Part shown: piece after piece, positions 1 through 8,818 of the stretch
How positions within the stretch are numbered: position 1 is the stretch's first letter
How the letters are laid out: every line of letters begins with the position of its first letter
From: Bacteroidales bacterium
Lineage (GTDB): Bacteria > Bacteroidota > Bacteroidia > Bacteroidales > UBA932
Direction of reading: 5' to 3'
NCBI GenBank assembly: GCA_017651465.1
Contig: JAGCCX010000024.1
Span: 31,647 to 95,646 of the forward strand
DNA: 64,000 bases
The notes under the pieces: model-generated
Seen by the model: only the letters and a program-made list of their open reading frames with translations
Told to the model about the DNA's origin: nothing
The model's database searches: none
Translations under genes and position numbers: made by a program

Positions 1-1155
1 GATCCTTCGGCCAAGCTCGAGGAAGAACTGATCGTCCGCCCCACATCGGAAACCATCATCTGGAATACATACAAGAACTGGATCACATCGTGGAGGGACC
101 TCCCCTTGCTGTGCAACCAGTGGTGCAACGTGGTCCGCTGGGAGATGCGCACCAGGCTTTTCCTGCGTACCGCCGAATTCCTCTGGCAGGAGGGGCACAC
201 TGCCCACGCCACCGCCGACGAGGCGCAGGCGAAAGCCGTGGAGATGGTACAGGTTTATGCCGACTTTGCCCGTAACGTAATGGCGCTGCCGGTAATAGTG
301 GGCCACAAGAGCCCCAACGAGCGCTTTGCCGGAGCCATCGACACCCTCACCATAGAGGCTATGATGCAGGACGGAAAGGCGCTTCAGGCGGGTACATCCC
401 ACTTCCTCGGCCAGAACTTCGCCAAGAGCTTCGACGTGCAGTTCACCAACAAAGAGGGCAAGATGGACTATGTGTGGGCCACGTCCTGGGGTGTGAGCAC
501 CCGTCTGATGGGTGCGCTCATTATGGCTCACGGCGACGACAACGGTCTGGTGCTGCCTCCCGCCCTGGCACCTATCCAGGTGGTTATGGTCCCCATCTAC
601 CGTACCGAAGAAGAGATGAACGCGGTGCTCGCCGAGTTCGACAAGATAAAGACCGGCCTGGAGGCTCTTGGCGTGAGCGTCAAGATCGACAGCCGCGACA
701 CGCTGCGCCCCGGCTTCAAATTTGCAGAATGGGAGCTCAAGGGCGTGCCCGTGCGTCTTGCGATGGGCGCACGCGACCTTGCCGCCGGCACCGTGGAGGT
801 GGCCCGCAGGGACACGCTCACCAAGGAAACTATGCAGCTCGAGGGCATCGAAGCACATATCAAGGGCCTGCTGGACGACATTCAGCAGAACATCTACAAC
901 AAGGCGCTCGCTTTCCGCGAGAGCAACGTTGAGAAATGCGACGACTGGGAGGAGTTCAAGGTCAAGATTCAGCAGGGCAAGTTCCTGCTGTGCCACTGGG
1001 ACGGCACCACCGAGACGGAGCAGGCCATAAAGGACGCCACCAAGGCCACCATCCGCTGCATCCCCGTGGACAGCTATGTGTGCAAGGAAGAGGGCAAGGA
1101 TATCTTCTCCGGCAAGTCCTCGGATCAAAGAGTAGTATTTGCAATTTCTTATTGA
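1..1155 (+). CDS. proS: Prolyl-tRNA synthetase, 3' part (5' end outside window)
   Basis: The frame is open from base 1, so 384 residues of the C-terminal part are present. ProS charges tRNA-Pro with proline in the cytosol. The visible start carries the class II catalytic region ([10 protein letters not shown], then the RWE and [14 protein letters not shown] stretches), followed by the anticodon-binding domain and the C-terminal domain ending QRVVFAISY. This is the eukaryote/archaea-like ProS type usual in Bacteroidetes, which has no internal editing domain. That fits the separate prolyl-tRNA deacylase at 13558-14091. The downstream DUF3078 gene starts one base after the TGA stop. Confidence 0.96.
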   Translation, partial: DPSAKLEEELIVRPTSETIIWNTYKNWITSWRDLPLLCNQWCNVVRWEMRTRLFLRTAEFLWQEGHTAHATADEAQAKAVEMVQVYADFARNVMALPVIVGHKSPNERFAGAIDTLTIEAMMQDGKALQAGTSHFLGQNFAKSFDVQFTNKEGKMDYVWATSWGVSTRLMGALIMAHGDDNGLVLPPALAPIQVVMVPIYRTEEEMNAVLAEFDKIKTGLEALGVSVKIDSRDTLRPGFKFAEWELKGVPVRLAMGARDLAAGTVEVARRDTLTKETMQLEGIEAHIKGLLDDIQQNIYNKALAFRESNVEKCDDWEEFKVKIQQGKFLLCHWDGTTETEQAIKDATKATIRCIPVDSYVCKEEGKDIFSGKSSDQRVVFAISY

Positions 1156-1156
1156 T

Positions 1157-2203
1157 ATGAAGAAGCTTACATTTTTGGCAGGATTGCTTGTCCTGAGTGT
1201 TTGGGCGTATGCGCAGGACGACGCCCAGCAGGCCGCGGCGGAAGCGGCGGCAGAGCTTGTAGGCGCCCCCAAGGAAGAGGCGCCGGTGGCAAAACCCAAA
1301 TACTGGAACACTTCTTCGGTATTTGACCTCGGACTTAACCAGACTTCGCTCACCAACTGGGCGGCCGGCGGTTTCAACAACGTGACGCTCAGCGCCGGGG
1401 TTGACGCCAAGGCCGATTACGCCAAGGATCTCCTCAGCTGGAACAACCGTCTGCAGCTGCAGTACGGATTCATCTGGTCGCAAGACAAGAAGAACGTGCT
1501 CCAGAAGAGCAACGACCGCATCTACCTCGAAAGCAAACTGGCCTACAAGACCGGCAAGGACAGCAAGTGGAACTACACAGCCAGCTACGACTTCCGCTCG
1601 CAGTTCTCCGACACCTGGGGCAAGTACATCGAGAAAGAGGCCGATTCAGGCATCTGGGAGGCCACCAACCTCAAGTCGGGCTTCATCGCTCCGGCCTACA
1701 ACAACATCGCACTCGGTATGGAGTGGAAGCCCAACGAGTGGTTCGACGTCAACATCTCCCCTCTCACCGGAAGCCTTACCATCTGTACCATTCCGGAGCT
1801 GCGCAAGGGCTACGGTATGCCTCTTGGATGCGCCGCGGACGACCCCGCATACATTGCGGCACTTGAATCCGACGACCCTGCTCAGTTCGGGAAGTACTAC
1901 AGGAATATGCTTTTCCAGCTCGGTGCTTCCATCAAGGCCAACGCCAAGTTTGCGCTCAACGATGTGTTCACTTACGAGACCCAGGTGGTGCTCTTCACCG
2001 ACTATCTCAACCATCCGTTCCTCCAGAACAGGGTAAACTGGGACAACAAGATTACCTGGCAGATTGCCAAGTTCTTCAAAGTGGGCTTCAACACCTGGCT
2101 CATCTACGATCCTATCGTGGAGATTGACGGAGTGGTCAGCAAGCTCCAGTTCAAAGACTTCCTCGCCTTCAACTTCACCTACACGCTGGGCGGCAAGAAA
2201 TGA
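1157..2203 (+). CDS. DUF3078 outer-membrane-type protein
   Basis: This is a 348-aa protein with a signal peptide (MKKLTFLAGLLVLSVWAYAQ), so it is exported. It then has an Ala/Glu-rich linker and the DUF3078 region, recognisable from the WNTSSVFDLGLNQTSLTNWAAGG opening and alternating aromatic beta strands up to FTYTLGGKK. The family is Bacteroidetes-specific and probably forms an outer-membrane barrel, with no known function. I chose the ATG at 1157 because it directly precedes the signal peptide. A longer reading from 1139 overlaps proS and adds nothing plausible. The TGA stop overlaps the tilS ATG by 4 bases, so the two are probably translationally coupled. Confidence 0.85.
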   Translation: MKKLTFLAGLLVLSVWAYAQDDAQQAAAEAAAELVGAPKEEAPVAKPKYWNTSSVFDLGLNQTSLTNWAAGGFNNVTLSAGVDAKADYAKDLLSWNNRLQLQYGFIWSQDKKNVLQKSNDRIYLESKLAYKTGKDSKWNYTASYDFRSQFSDTWGKYIEKEADSGIWEATNLKSGFIAPAYNNIALGMEWKPNEWFDVNISPLTGSLTICTIPELRKGYGMPLGCAADDPAYIAALESDDPAQFGKYYRNMLFQLGASIKANAKFALNDVFTYETQVVLFTDYLNHPFLQNRVNWDNKITWQIAKFFKVGFNTWLIYDPIVEIDGVVSKLQFKDFLAFNFTYTLGGKK

Positions 2204-3249
2204 AAGTGCTCCTTGCAGTCAGCGGCGGTGTAGATTCGATGTATATGCTGCACAGAGCCCCCGAGCTGTTTCCGGGGGCTTCTTTTGCTGCCGCGCACTG
2301 CAATTTTGCGCTTCGGGGAGAGGAGTCCGACGGAGACGAGGCCTTTGTGCGTGAGGTGTGCTCCGGGCTCGGGGTGGAATGCTACGTAAAGCGTTTCGAC
2401 ACTCTGGGATACGCCGGCGAGCATGGGGTTTCGGTCGAGATGGCGGCAAGGGAGCTGCGTTATGACTGGTTCGGCGAGCTGATTGCCGAGTATGGCTTTG
2501 ACGCCCTTGCCACGGCGCATAATGCCAACGACAATGCCGAGACTTTGATTCTCAATCTGCTCAGGGGCTCCGGTACCAAGGGACTCCGGGGCATTCCAGG
2601 AGAGCCTGCTGCGGGGTTCCTTCCTGAAACTTCCGCTTCGCTCCATCCCTCCCACTGCGCTTCGCTTGCGGGCCCCTCCCGTTCACGCAGTCACGGGCGG
2701 CTACGGTTTCCGAAAGGAACCCCGCAGCATCCCCCTCTAATCATCAGGCCTTTGCTGGGAGTGGGACGGGAAGAAATCAAGAAGTGGATGCAGCAGCGGG
2801 GCCTCGGCTGGCGCGAAGACAGCACCAACGCCCTCAACGACGCCCGCAGGAACATTATCCGTAACGAGGTCTTCCCCATCTTCGGCCGCATCAACCCCTC
2901 TTTTGTGCGCACGCTCGGCGAAGATATGGAGCGCATCCGCCAAACGGACGACATTGCCGACGAATACTTCAGGGAAGCGGCCCGAAACATAGTAAAAGAA
3001 AAAGGCGACGCGCTGGAAATCAGCGTATCGCCCCTATTGGAACTTAAGCACTGGCGCTATGTCCTCTGGCGTATCCTGGAAGACTGCTCCTTCAGCGCGC
3101 CCACCTTCGGCAAGCTCTGCGAGTTGCTGGAGCGCTACCGCACCGAGCCTCTGGGCACCGTAACCCTCAGCGGCAAGACCTTCCAGTCGCCATCGTTCGT
3201 GCTCCGCGCCCGCAGGAAGACCCTTGTTCTGCTCCCCCGCCAGCTCTGA
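2200..3249 (+). CDS. tilS: tRNA(Ile)-lysidine synthase with an in-frame palindromic insert
   Basis: TilS modifies C34 of tRNA-Ile(CAU) to lysidine so that it reads AUA. The PP-loop motif SGGVDSM is at residues 8-14, followed by HCNFALRG, the HNANDNAETLILNLLRGSGTKGLRGI region, the RNIIRNEVFP region and a C-terminal TilS domain. Between GLRGIPG and the expected IIRPLL block there are about 45 extra residues rich in Pro, Ser and His that look unrelated to the family. This segment (about 2601-2737) is bounded by a 24-bp inverted repeat and keeps the frame. TilS is normally essential, so the protein presumably tolerates the insert. Confidence 0.93.
   Translation: MKVLLAVSGGVDSMYMLHRAPELFPGASFAAAHCNFALRGEESDGDEAFVREVCSGLGVECYVKRFDTLGYAGEHGVSVEMAARELRYDWFGELIAEYGFDALATAHNANDNAETLILNLLRGSGTKGLRGIPGEPAAGFLPETSASLHPSHCASLAGPSRSRSHGRLRFPKGTPQHPPLIIRPLLGVGREEIKKWMQQRGLGWREDSTNALNDARRNIIRNEVFPIFGRINPSFVRTLGEDMERIRQTDDIADEYFREAARNIVKEKGDALEISVSPLLELKHWRYVLWRILEDCSFSAPTFGKLCELLERYRTEPLGTVTLSGKTFQSPSFVLRARRKTLVLLPRQL
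2607..2729. repeat. Palindromic element inserted in tilS
   Basis: The left arm is 2607-2630 and the right arm 2706-2729. The arms are reverse complements at 22 of 24 positions. The core between them also contains short repeated CGCTTCGCT words. Translated, the element supplies a low-complexity loop inside TilS. It resembles REP- or RPE-like palindromic repeats in being able to sit inside a coding sequence without a stop. I see no second copy in this window. Confidence 0.7.
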
Positions 3250-3260
3250 GCATCAGTTAT

Positions 3261-5267
3261 TTAGAGGATTCCGTACCGGCTGCCGTAATCGAGCATCTGG
3301 CCGAGGTAGTCGTCGGTATAGACTATCTGGTAATCGGTAATCACGCCGCCCTTCTGGACGGGCACGATCTCGGGATTGATGAAGCCCCCGTAAGGCTTGA
3401 GGTCAAGCGCTGCATATCGCTCCTTGACTTCACGGTGGAGGGCAGGGTCGATCTTGACGGCGTAAGTCTCCACGAGCTCCTTTCCGGCAGCATAATCGCC
3501 TTCCGACTTAATGCGCTGTATTTCAGCAAGAAGCTTTCCGAACAAAGCCCTCAGTGCGTCGTAGTCGGTAACCACGAAGTAGGTTTTGCCATCGCGGACG
3601 CGCTTCTCAATCACATCGCCCCCTTCGGCCGCGGCGCCGCGTCCCTGGATGTAGCACCACTCGGCTATGAGCTTTCGGTCCTGCATATGCGCCTCGGTGT
3701 TGGAACGGCCGAGCTCCACACGGTTGAACTGCACCATCAGGCCGTTGCGGATGAATGAATCGTACTCAGCCTTGTAAGCCTCTGCGTCGGGCATAATGCC
3801 AAGCTCCACAAGCTTGGGATCGGCGGCATAGTACAGGCCGAACAGATCGGCCCTCGACTCTTCGAGCGCAGAAGAATACTCGCCCATAGCGGTGCTGGAC
3901 ACTCCCGGCAGCAGCTGCCCTGATCCATGCCCCAGGCACTCGTGCAGGTCAGTATGGATCTCGGAGGCGTAGGAGCCGTACTTCTTGGAGCGGGCTATCT
4001 CTTCCTCGTCCCAGGCGAACTCGGTCAGCACGCTCTTGGGCTGCTCGTCGGCAGAGAAATCGTATGCGTGGGAAATATTGGCAATGGTAACGCTCTTGGA
4101 GCCGTAGTCGCGGCGGATCCAGTCGGCGTTGGGCAGATTGATGCCGATGGGGGTGGCGGGATAAGAGTCCCCCGCCAGGCACACGGCGTTGATGACCTTG
4201 GCGCTGACGCCCTTGACCTTGGACTTCTTGAAGCGGGGATCGACGGGCGAATTGTCCTCGAACCACTGGGCGTTGGCGCTCAGGATGGCAGAGCGCTCGG
4301 AGGCCTTGGCGTCTTTGATGTTGACGTGGCCCTCCCAGGAGCCCTTGCGTCCCAGAGGGTCGTTGTAATCTTCGACGAAGCCGTTCACGAAATCGACGGT
4401 TCCCAGGGTATCCTTGACCCACTCTATGTTGAACTCGTCCCATTTGCGGAGGTCGCCGGTGCGGTAATACTCGATAAGGAGCGAGAGAGCCTTCTTCTGG
4501 ATATCGTTCTCGGCCACCTTGCGCGCCAGGTCAAGCTCGGCGCATATCTTTTCGATGGCGGGGCCGTAAATGCCATCTGCCTTCCAGGGCTTCTCCACCA
4601 CCTCGCCGTCTTCCTTGACCAGCTTGGTGTTAAGTCCGTAAGATATAGGACGGGGGTCGGAAGGGTCTTCGATGGAGGCGTAGTAGGCCTCGACCTCCTC
4701 ACGGGTCACACCGTCGTAGAAATTGACGGACGACTGTTCCACAATGTCTCCCTCGCCCGAGGTGCACCTGCGCTGAGGACACACCGAAGGGTCGTAAGCA
4801 TATTCCAGCAGGAAACCGGCCTCGTCGGAGAGACCCACAGCGTCCAGGAGTTTCTCGAAATAAGCGGCGTCGCACTCGGGGAAGAACTTGTCTTCGGCAT
4901 AATGATGATGTATGCCGTTGCTGAAGAACAAACGCTTGGCGTACTCGGTAAAAGCCTCGAATTCGCTGCATTTACGGTCGCCGGCATAGTTGGTGAGTAT
5001 CTCTTCGACAGCGTGGCGCAGCTGCAGGTTATAGCGGCAGTTCTGGTCCCACAGGATATCGCGGCCCCATTTGGCAGCCTCCGCAAGATGGTAGGCGTAC
5101 TCTTTCTGCTGCAGGCTCAGGTCGTCCCATCCGGGCACCTGATAGCGTATCACTTTAACATCGGCAAACTGGTCCACCGTATAACGGAAATCAGCCTTCT
5201 TCTGCCCGCAAGAGCCGGTAAGCAGAGCCGCACAAACACACATTGTCATTACAAACAGTCTTTTCAT
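3261..5267 (-). CDS. Dipeptidyl peptidase III (M49 family) lipoprotein
   Basis: This 668-aa zinc exopeptidase releases dipeptides from peptide N termini. The zinc motif HECLGH is at about residues 441-446 and the second motif EESRAD about 25 residues later, as in M49 enzymes. The HECLGH variant, in place of the eukaryotic HELLGH, is typical of Bacteroides DPP III. The N terminus is a lipoprotein signal (MKRLFVMTMCVCAALLTGSCG), so the enzyme is probably anchored to a membrane in the envelope, unlike the cytosolic eukaryotic form. It is the last gene of the 3261-13518 operon, and its ATG overlaps the murI stop by 4 bases. Peptide breakdown would fit the recycling theme of the operon. Confidence 0.93.
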   Translation of the reverse strand: MKRLFVMTMCVCAALLTGSCGQKKADFRYTVDQFADVKVIRYQVPGWDDLSLQQKEYAYHLAEAAKWGRDILWDQNCRYNLQLRHAVEEILTNYAGDRKCSEFEAFTEYAKRLFFSNGIHHHYAEDKFFPECDAAYFEKLLDAVGLSDEAGFLLEYAYDPSVCPQRRCTSGEGDIVEQSSVNFYDGVTREEVEAYYASIEDPSDPRPISYGLNTKLVKEDGEVVEKPWKADGIYGPAIEKICAELDLARKVAENDIQKKALSLLIEYYRTGDLRKWDEFNIEWVKDTLGTVDFVNGFVEDYNDPLGRKGSWEGHVNIKDAKASERSAILSANAQWFEDNSPVDPRFKKSKVKGVSAKVINAVCLAGDSYPATPIGINLPNADWIRRDYGSKSVTIANISHAYDFSADEQPKSVLTEFAWDEEEIARSKKYGSYASEIHTDLHECLGHGSGQLLPGVSSTAMGEYSSALEESRADLFGLYYAADPKLVELGIMPDAEAYKAEYDSFIRNGLMVQFNRVELGRSNTEAHMQDRKLIAEWCYIQGRGAAAEGGDVIEKRVRDGKTYFVVTDYDALRALFGKLLAEIQRIKSEGDYAAGKELVETYAVKIDPALHREVKERYAALDLKPYGGFINPEIVPVQKGGVITDYQIVYTDDYLGQMLDYGSRYGIL

Positions 5268-6010
5268 ATCAATGTAAATAGTTTTTTCAAAGTTGTGCCG
5301 CTGCCGGAGGAGCGCAGTTCCACGCCCGGATCGGGATCGGTCAGCGGGATGCCGCTCCCCTGCAGCACCTCCATCAGGCGCCGCGCCACTGCGGGAGCAG
5401 GATCGATGAATTTAACCCCCTCGGGGGCGATGCGCTGCATCAGCGGCAGCAGGAAAGGATAATGGGTGCAGCCGAGCACTACGATGTCGGCGCCCTCGTC
5501 GAGCAGCGGCTGCAGGCTGGAGCGGACCACGGACTCGGCGTGCGGACCGTCGAGTTCCAACGACTCCACCAGCTCCACGAAGCCCTTGCCAACCCTCTCG
5601 GCAATGCGCACCGCATCGGCATACTGGCCCTTGATATTAAGATACTTAGGAGCCTTGAGAGTGCCGGCGGTGGCAAGCACTCCCACCACTCCCGAGCGGG
5701 TGCCGGTGGCGGCGGGCTTGACTGCCGGTTCCATACCCACGAAAGGCACCTGGTACTCGGAGCGCAAAGTTGAAATTGCGGCGGCGGTTGCCGTATTGCA
5801 GGCTACCACCACCGCACTCGCACCCTCGGCAAGCAGCATATCCGTTATGGCCCGGCATCGGTCGGTAACGTATTGCGCCGACTTGTCGCCATAGGGGCAA
5901 TGAGCATTGTCGGAGAAGTAGATATAACGTTGCTCAGGGAGAATCTTCCGAATCTCCCTGAGAACTGATAGGCCACCTGAGCCTGAATCGAATATTCCTA
6001 TAGTAGCCAT
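5264..6010 (-). CDS. murI: Glutamate racemase
   Basis: This 248-aa enzyme interconverts L- and D-glutamate, supplying D-Glu for the peptidoglycan stem peptide. The N-terminal GIFDSGSGGLSVL and DNAHCPYG motifs are present. Both catalytic cysteine regions are intact (VACNTATAAA and GCTHYPFL). Length and architecture match the family, with no insertions. The stop overlaps the DPP III start, and the upstream secreted-protein gene ends 3 bases away, so it belongs to a tight operon with peptidoglycan recycling genes. Confidence 0.97.
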   Translation of the reverse strand: MATIGIFDSGSGGLSVLREIRKILPEQRYIYFSDNAHCPYGDKSAQYVTDRCRAITDMLLAEGASAVVVACNTATAAAISTLRSEYQVPFVGMEPAVKPAATGTRSGVVGVLATAGTLKAPKYLNIKGQYADAVRIAERVGKGFVELVESLELDGPHAESVVRSSLQPLLDEGADIVVLGCTHYPFLLPLMQRIAPEGVKFIDPAPAVARRLMEVLQGSGIPLTDPDPGVELRSSGSGTTLKKLFTLI

Positions 6011-6013
6011 CCG

Positions 6014-7552
6014 TTACGAGACCAACTGTCCGAGCACCTCGAAGCAGGCATCTCCTTCAGCACTGACTATCATTCGGTAGATAGTGTCGTCAACCTTGTA
6101 GTAGGTTCCGCCGCCAAGCTCTATGACCTCAAAGTCATCGGGCAGCTTGTCCACTATGGCTCCTGCGGGAGGTACTATCACCACATACTGTCCGTCGGCG
6201 CCCTTGGTGTAGAACACTCCGTCGTTGTAGTAGTACTCGCCGCCGGCGTTGGCGTAGCTCTGCACAAGCCCGAGACTCTGGGCGAGCGAGCCGGAAGCGG
6301 CCGCCATTGAGGAGTTCATTGCGATGTTGGCGTTCTGCTGTGCGATCAGGGCGTTGTTGGCAGCAATGGTGCTGTTCTGCTCCTGGATCGTACGGGCGTT
6401 ATCGTTGATAGTATTGTAGTAATACAGATTGTCGAAGTAGTAGGCGAAACGGCAGGCGGTATAGACTGCGTCGGCAAGAGGGGTGAAGACGTACCCGAAA
6501 GGAGGGCGGCACACCCAGTATCTGCCGGAGTAATACCTGTACCAGATATTGTCGTAGTAATAGTAGTCACGGCCCCAGTAGTGACGGATCTCGTAGCGGG
6601 GCAGGACAGTAATGTAGTGCCCGTAGTTATGATGTCCGTACACGTGGAAGTGGGCGGGATTGCCTCTCAGGGCAATAGGCTCGCGATGGCGGGGTGCCAT
6701 ATGATGGCCGGGCCTGGGATTGACGTGGATGCGTCCTGCACCGGGCGCTACTCCGGGACGATGTCCGGGAGCGGGCCTGTGGGCTGCGGGGCCACCGTTG
6801 CCGCGGGGGCTGCCGTGACCGTCGGCATAAGACCTGGTGCCGGCTGAAGGACCGCCGTAATGGCCGCCGCCGGAGGGCCTGCGGGCGCCGTCGGGCCTTA
6901 CTCCGCCGGGAGCCGCACCACCCTGGTGCGAACTGCCGCCGGGACGTACGCCGGAGTGGCTGCCGCCGGAATGCGAACCCTCAGAAGGCACGCGGGCGCC
7001 ACGATTCTGGATGTCACCTCCTGAAGGTGCACCCGAAGGACGGTTGCCGCTCACGCGTGCTCCGCCGTAGGCAGGGGCGCTGCCCATTGAGCGGGGCGCC
7101 GAAGAGCTGCTGCTCACGTGCCCGCCGGACGGACGGGATGCCGAAGAGGCAGAACCGCCGTGGTTGACGCGTGCGCCGCCGTAAGAAGGAGCGCTGCCCA
7201 TCGAACGGGGTGCCGAAGAACTGCTGCTCACGTGTCCGCCGGAGGGACGGCTCGCACTGCCGGATGAACGGCTGTAGCTGGAACCGCCGCTTACGTGGGC
7301 ACCCGAGGAGCGGGTGCTTGGCGAAGCTGAAATACCCGATGAGCGGTGCGACGAAGAGGAAGAACCTCCGCTGAACGAACCGCTGCTACGGCTTGGGCTG
7401 CTGTGAGAAGAATATGAAGATCCGCTATGATGGGAACTTGTTGATGGACCGGCACCGCTGCGCCGGGACTGGCCACAAACCTGGGCACTGGGAAGGAAAG
7501 CTAAGATGGCGGCTGCCGTCATCAAGGCTGCAAATCTTGTCAAGTGTTTCAT
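6014..7552 (-). CDS. Ser/Gly-rich secreted protein with Tyr-rich C-terminal domain
   Basis: This is a 512-aa exported protein with a signal peptide (MKHLTRFAALMTAAAILAF...VCGQ). Residues of about 28-290 are low complexity, rich in Ser, Gly, Arg and Pro, and probably disordered. They include a 38-residue unit (ASRPSGGHVSSSSSAPRSMG followed by SAP-YGGARV) present twice in tandem. The C-terminal part holds dense Tyr/Trp beta strands (YYYYDNIWYRYYSGRYW), a short Asn/Gln/Ala-rich helix and a final YYYNDGVFY region, reminiscent of DUF6515-type Bacteroidetes proteins. Function is unknown. It sits between NamZ and MurI genes, so a cell-envelope role is an inference from position only. Confidence 0.75.
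   Translation of the reverse strand: MKHLTRFAALMTAAAILAFLPSAQVCGQSRRSGAGPSTSSHHSGSSYSSHSSPSRSSGSFSGGSSSSSHRSSGISASPSTRSSGAHVSGGSSYSRSSGSASRPSGGHVSSSSSAPRSMGSAPSYGGARVNHGGSASSASRPSGGHVSSSSSAPRSMGSAPAYGGARVSGNRPSGAPSGGDIQNRGARVPSEGSHSGGSHSGVRPGGSSHQGGAAPGGVRPDGARRPSGGGHYGGPSAGTRSYADGHGSPRGNGGPAAHRPAPGHRPGVAPGAGRIHVNPRPGHHMAPRHREPIALRGNPAHFHVYGHHNYGHYITVLPRYEIRHYWGRDYYYYDNIWYRYYSGRYWVCRPPFGYVFTPLADAVYTACRFAYYFDNLYYYNTINDNARTIQEQNSTIAANNALIAQQNANIAMNSSMAAASGSLAQSLGLVQSYANAGGEYYYNDGVFYTKGADGQYVVIVPPAGAIVDKLPDDFEVIELGGGTYYKVDDTIYRMIVSAEGDACFEVLGQLVS
7053..7256 (-). repeat. Tandem coding repeat, 114-bp period
   Basis: Two similar segments, about 7053-7142 and 7167-7256, are offset by 114 bases (38 codons) within the Ser/Gly-rich protein gene. 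They encode near-identical SRPSGGHVSSSSSAPRSMG-type units with a few synonymous changes. Such repeats are prone to slippage and length variation between strains. Confidence 0.7.
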
Positions 7553-7564
7553 AAGGCAGTGGTA

Positions 7565-8818
7565 TTAATTGTAAATCCAATACTTTTGTGCCAAGGATCT
7601 GAAGGCGGGGATGTCGTCGTTCCAGTACGGAAGGATATCCTGGACCTTAAATCGCTTGCTGAATTCCTTACTGACAAAATCCGTTCCACAAACTTTGTTG
7701 AACATAGAAATTCTGCCTTCGGAGAGAGTAAATGGATTCTTTTTGTACAATTCATACACCGCCTGCATAACGTAGAACTGCACCAGAGTAAGGGGAGCTA
7801 TGTTATAATCAGTAAAATAATATTGTACTCCGTGGATAAGTTTTTTAGCACTGCTACCATAGAAGGGAGTATAGTGCACGGTGCGCCAGGCCACCCCGGG
7901 CACATTGTAACTGTCGAGCCTCTCCTTGAGGGCGTCGGCGTCGATCCACTCGGCAGCGAACGCATCGAAGGGTATGGTGTACCCGATCCCGATGTTGAGA
8001 TAGTTGTTGAATTCGCCCACAAGACCCGCGCAAGGATAGCATATCGCACTGCGCGGATAAGGAATGTTGGGCGAGGGCATCACCCAGGGCAGGCCGGTCT
8101 GCTCGTAGGTCATACAGCGCTTCCAGCCCTCCATAGGCACCACGGTGAGTTTGCACTTGAGGTGGGGCTGGTCGCCCTTCTGCCCGCAATTGAGCCCCTC
8201 TTCGTTGATGAGGGTTGCGAGCTCGCCCACGGTAAGGCCGTAGATGTACGGAATGCGGTACTGGCTGACGTAGGAGTAGAAGCCCTTGCGCACCACGTTG
8301 CCCTCCATCTTCAGGCCGCCCAGGGGGTTGGGGCGGTCGAGCACCATCACGGGTATCTTCAGCTCGGCACAGGTGCGCATCGTGAGCCCGAGGCAGCTGA
8401 TGAAAGTGTAAGAGCGGGAACCCACGTCCTGGATATCATACACCAGGATATCTATGCCCTTGAGCATTTCGGGAGTGGCCTGCCTCGTGGCTCCGTAGAG
8501 CGAATGTACGGGAAGGCCCGTGGCCTCGTCTTTGCCCGACTCAACCTTGCCTCCGGCCCATATATCGCCCCTCACACCGTGCTCCGGCGCGTACAGGGCC
8601 ACCAGGTTCACGTTCTCGCGCAGTATATCGATGGTGGAGCGGAGCTGCCGGTCAACCCCGCTCGGGTTGGTCAGCAGGCCCACTCTCTTGCCCTTCAGGC
8701 CTTCGAAGCCCCGGTCGCGGAGCACTTCTATACCCGGCTTGACCTGGCCGAATGCGGTAAGGCTCAAGGCAAGCGCCGCCGTACAAAGAAAGTAACGAAG
8801 AATGTTGCGAGACAGCAT
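7565..8818 (-). CDS. namZ: NamZ-type exo-beta-N-acetylmuramidase (DUF1343)
   Basis: This is a 417-aa DUF1343 protein. Characterised members (NamZ, GH171) release N-acetylmuramic acid from the ends of peptidoglycan fragments. Family blocks are clear: KRVGLLTNPSGVD, LYAPEHGVRGD, GLPVHSLYG and LVYDIQDVGSRSYTF, then a long C-terminal part. The start at 8818 gives a signal peptide (MLSRNILRYFLCTAALALSLTAFGQ), so it is periplasmic or secreted. A longer reading to 9334 runs antiparallel to nothing but overlaps the permease gene and is rejected. The chosen start overlaps the AmpG-like gene by 55 bases. NamZ next to AmpG is a recycling pair. Confidence 0.92.
   Translation of the reverse strand: MLSRNILRYFLCTAALALSLTAFGQVKPGIEVLRDRGFEGLKGKRVGLLTNPSGVDRQLRSTIDILRENVNLVALYAPEHGVRGDIWAGGKVESGKDEATGLPVHSLYGATRQATPEMLKGIDILVYDIQDVGSRSYTFISCLGLTMRTCAELKIPVMVLDRPNPLGGLKMEGNVVRKGFYSYVSQYRIPYIYGLTVGELATLINEEGLNCGQKGDQPHLKCKLTVVPMEGWKRCMTYEQTGLPWVMPSPNIPYPRSAICYPCAGLVGEFNNYLNIGIGYTIPFDAFAAEWIDADALKERLDSYNVPGVAWRTVHYTPFYGSSAKKLIHGVQYYFTDYNIAPLTLVQFYVMQAVYELYKKNPFTLSEGRISMFNKVCGTDFVSKEFSKRFKVQDILPYWNDDIPAFRSLAQKYWIYN

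Noticed and set aside
2261-2282. Hairpin AGCCCCCGA / CCGGGGGCT near the start of tilS
   Set aside because: It lies inside conserved coding sequence with no T-run. It is probably a by-product of Pro/Gly codons.
3927-5462. Long plus-strand open frame of about 511 codons
   Set aside because: It lies wholly antisense to DPP III and murI, which have clear motifs. High-GC coding strands produce such shadows.
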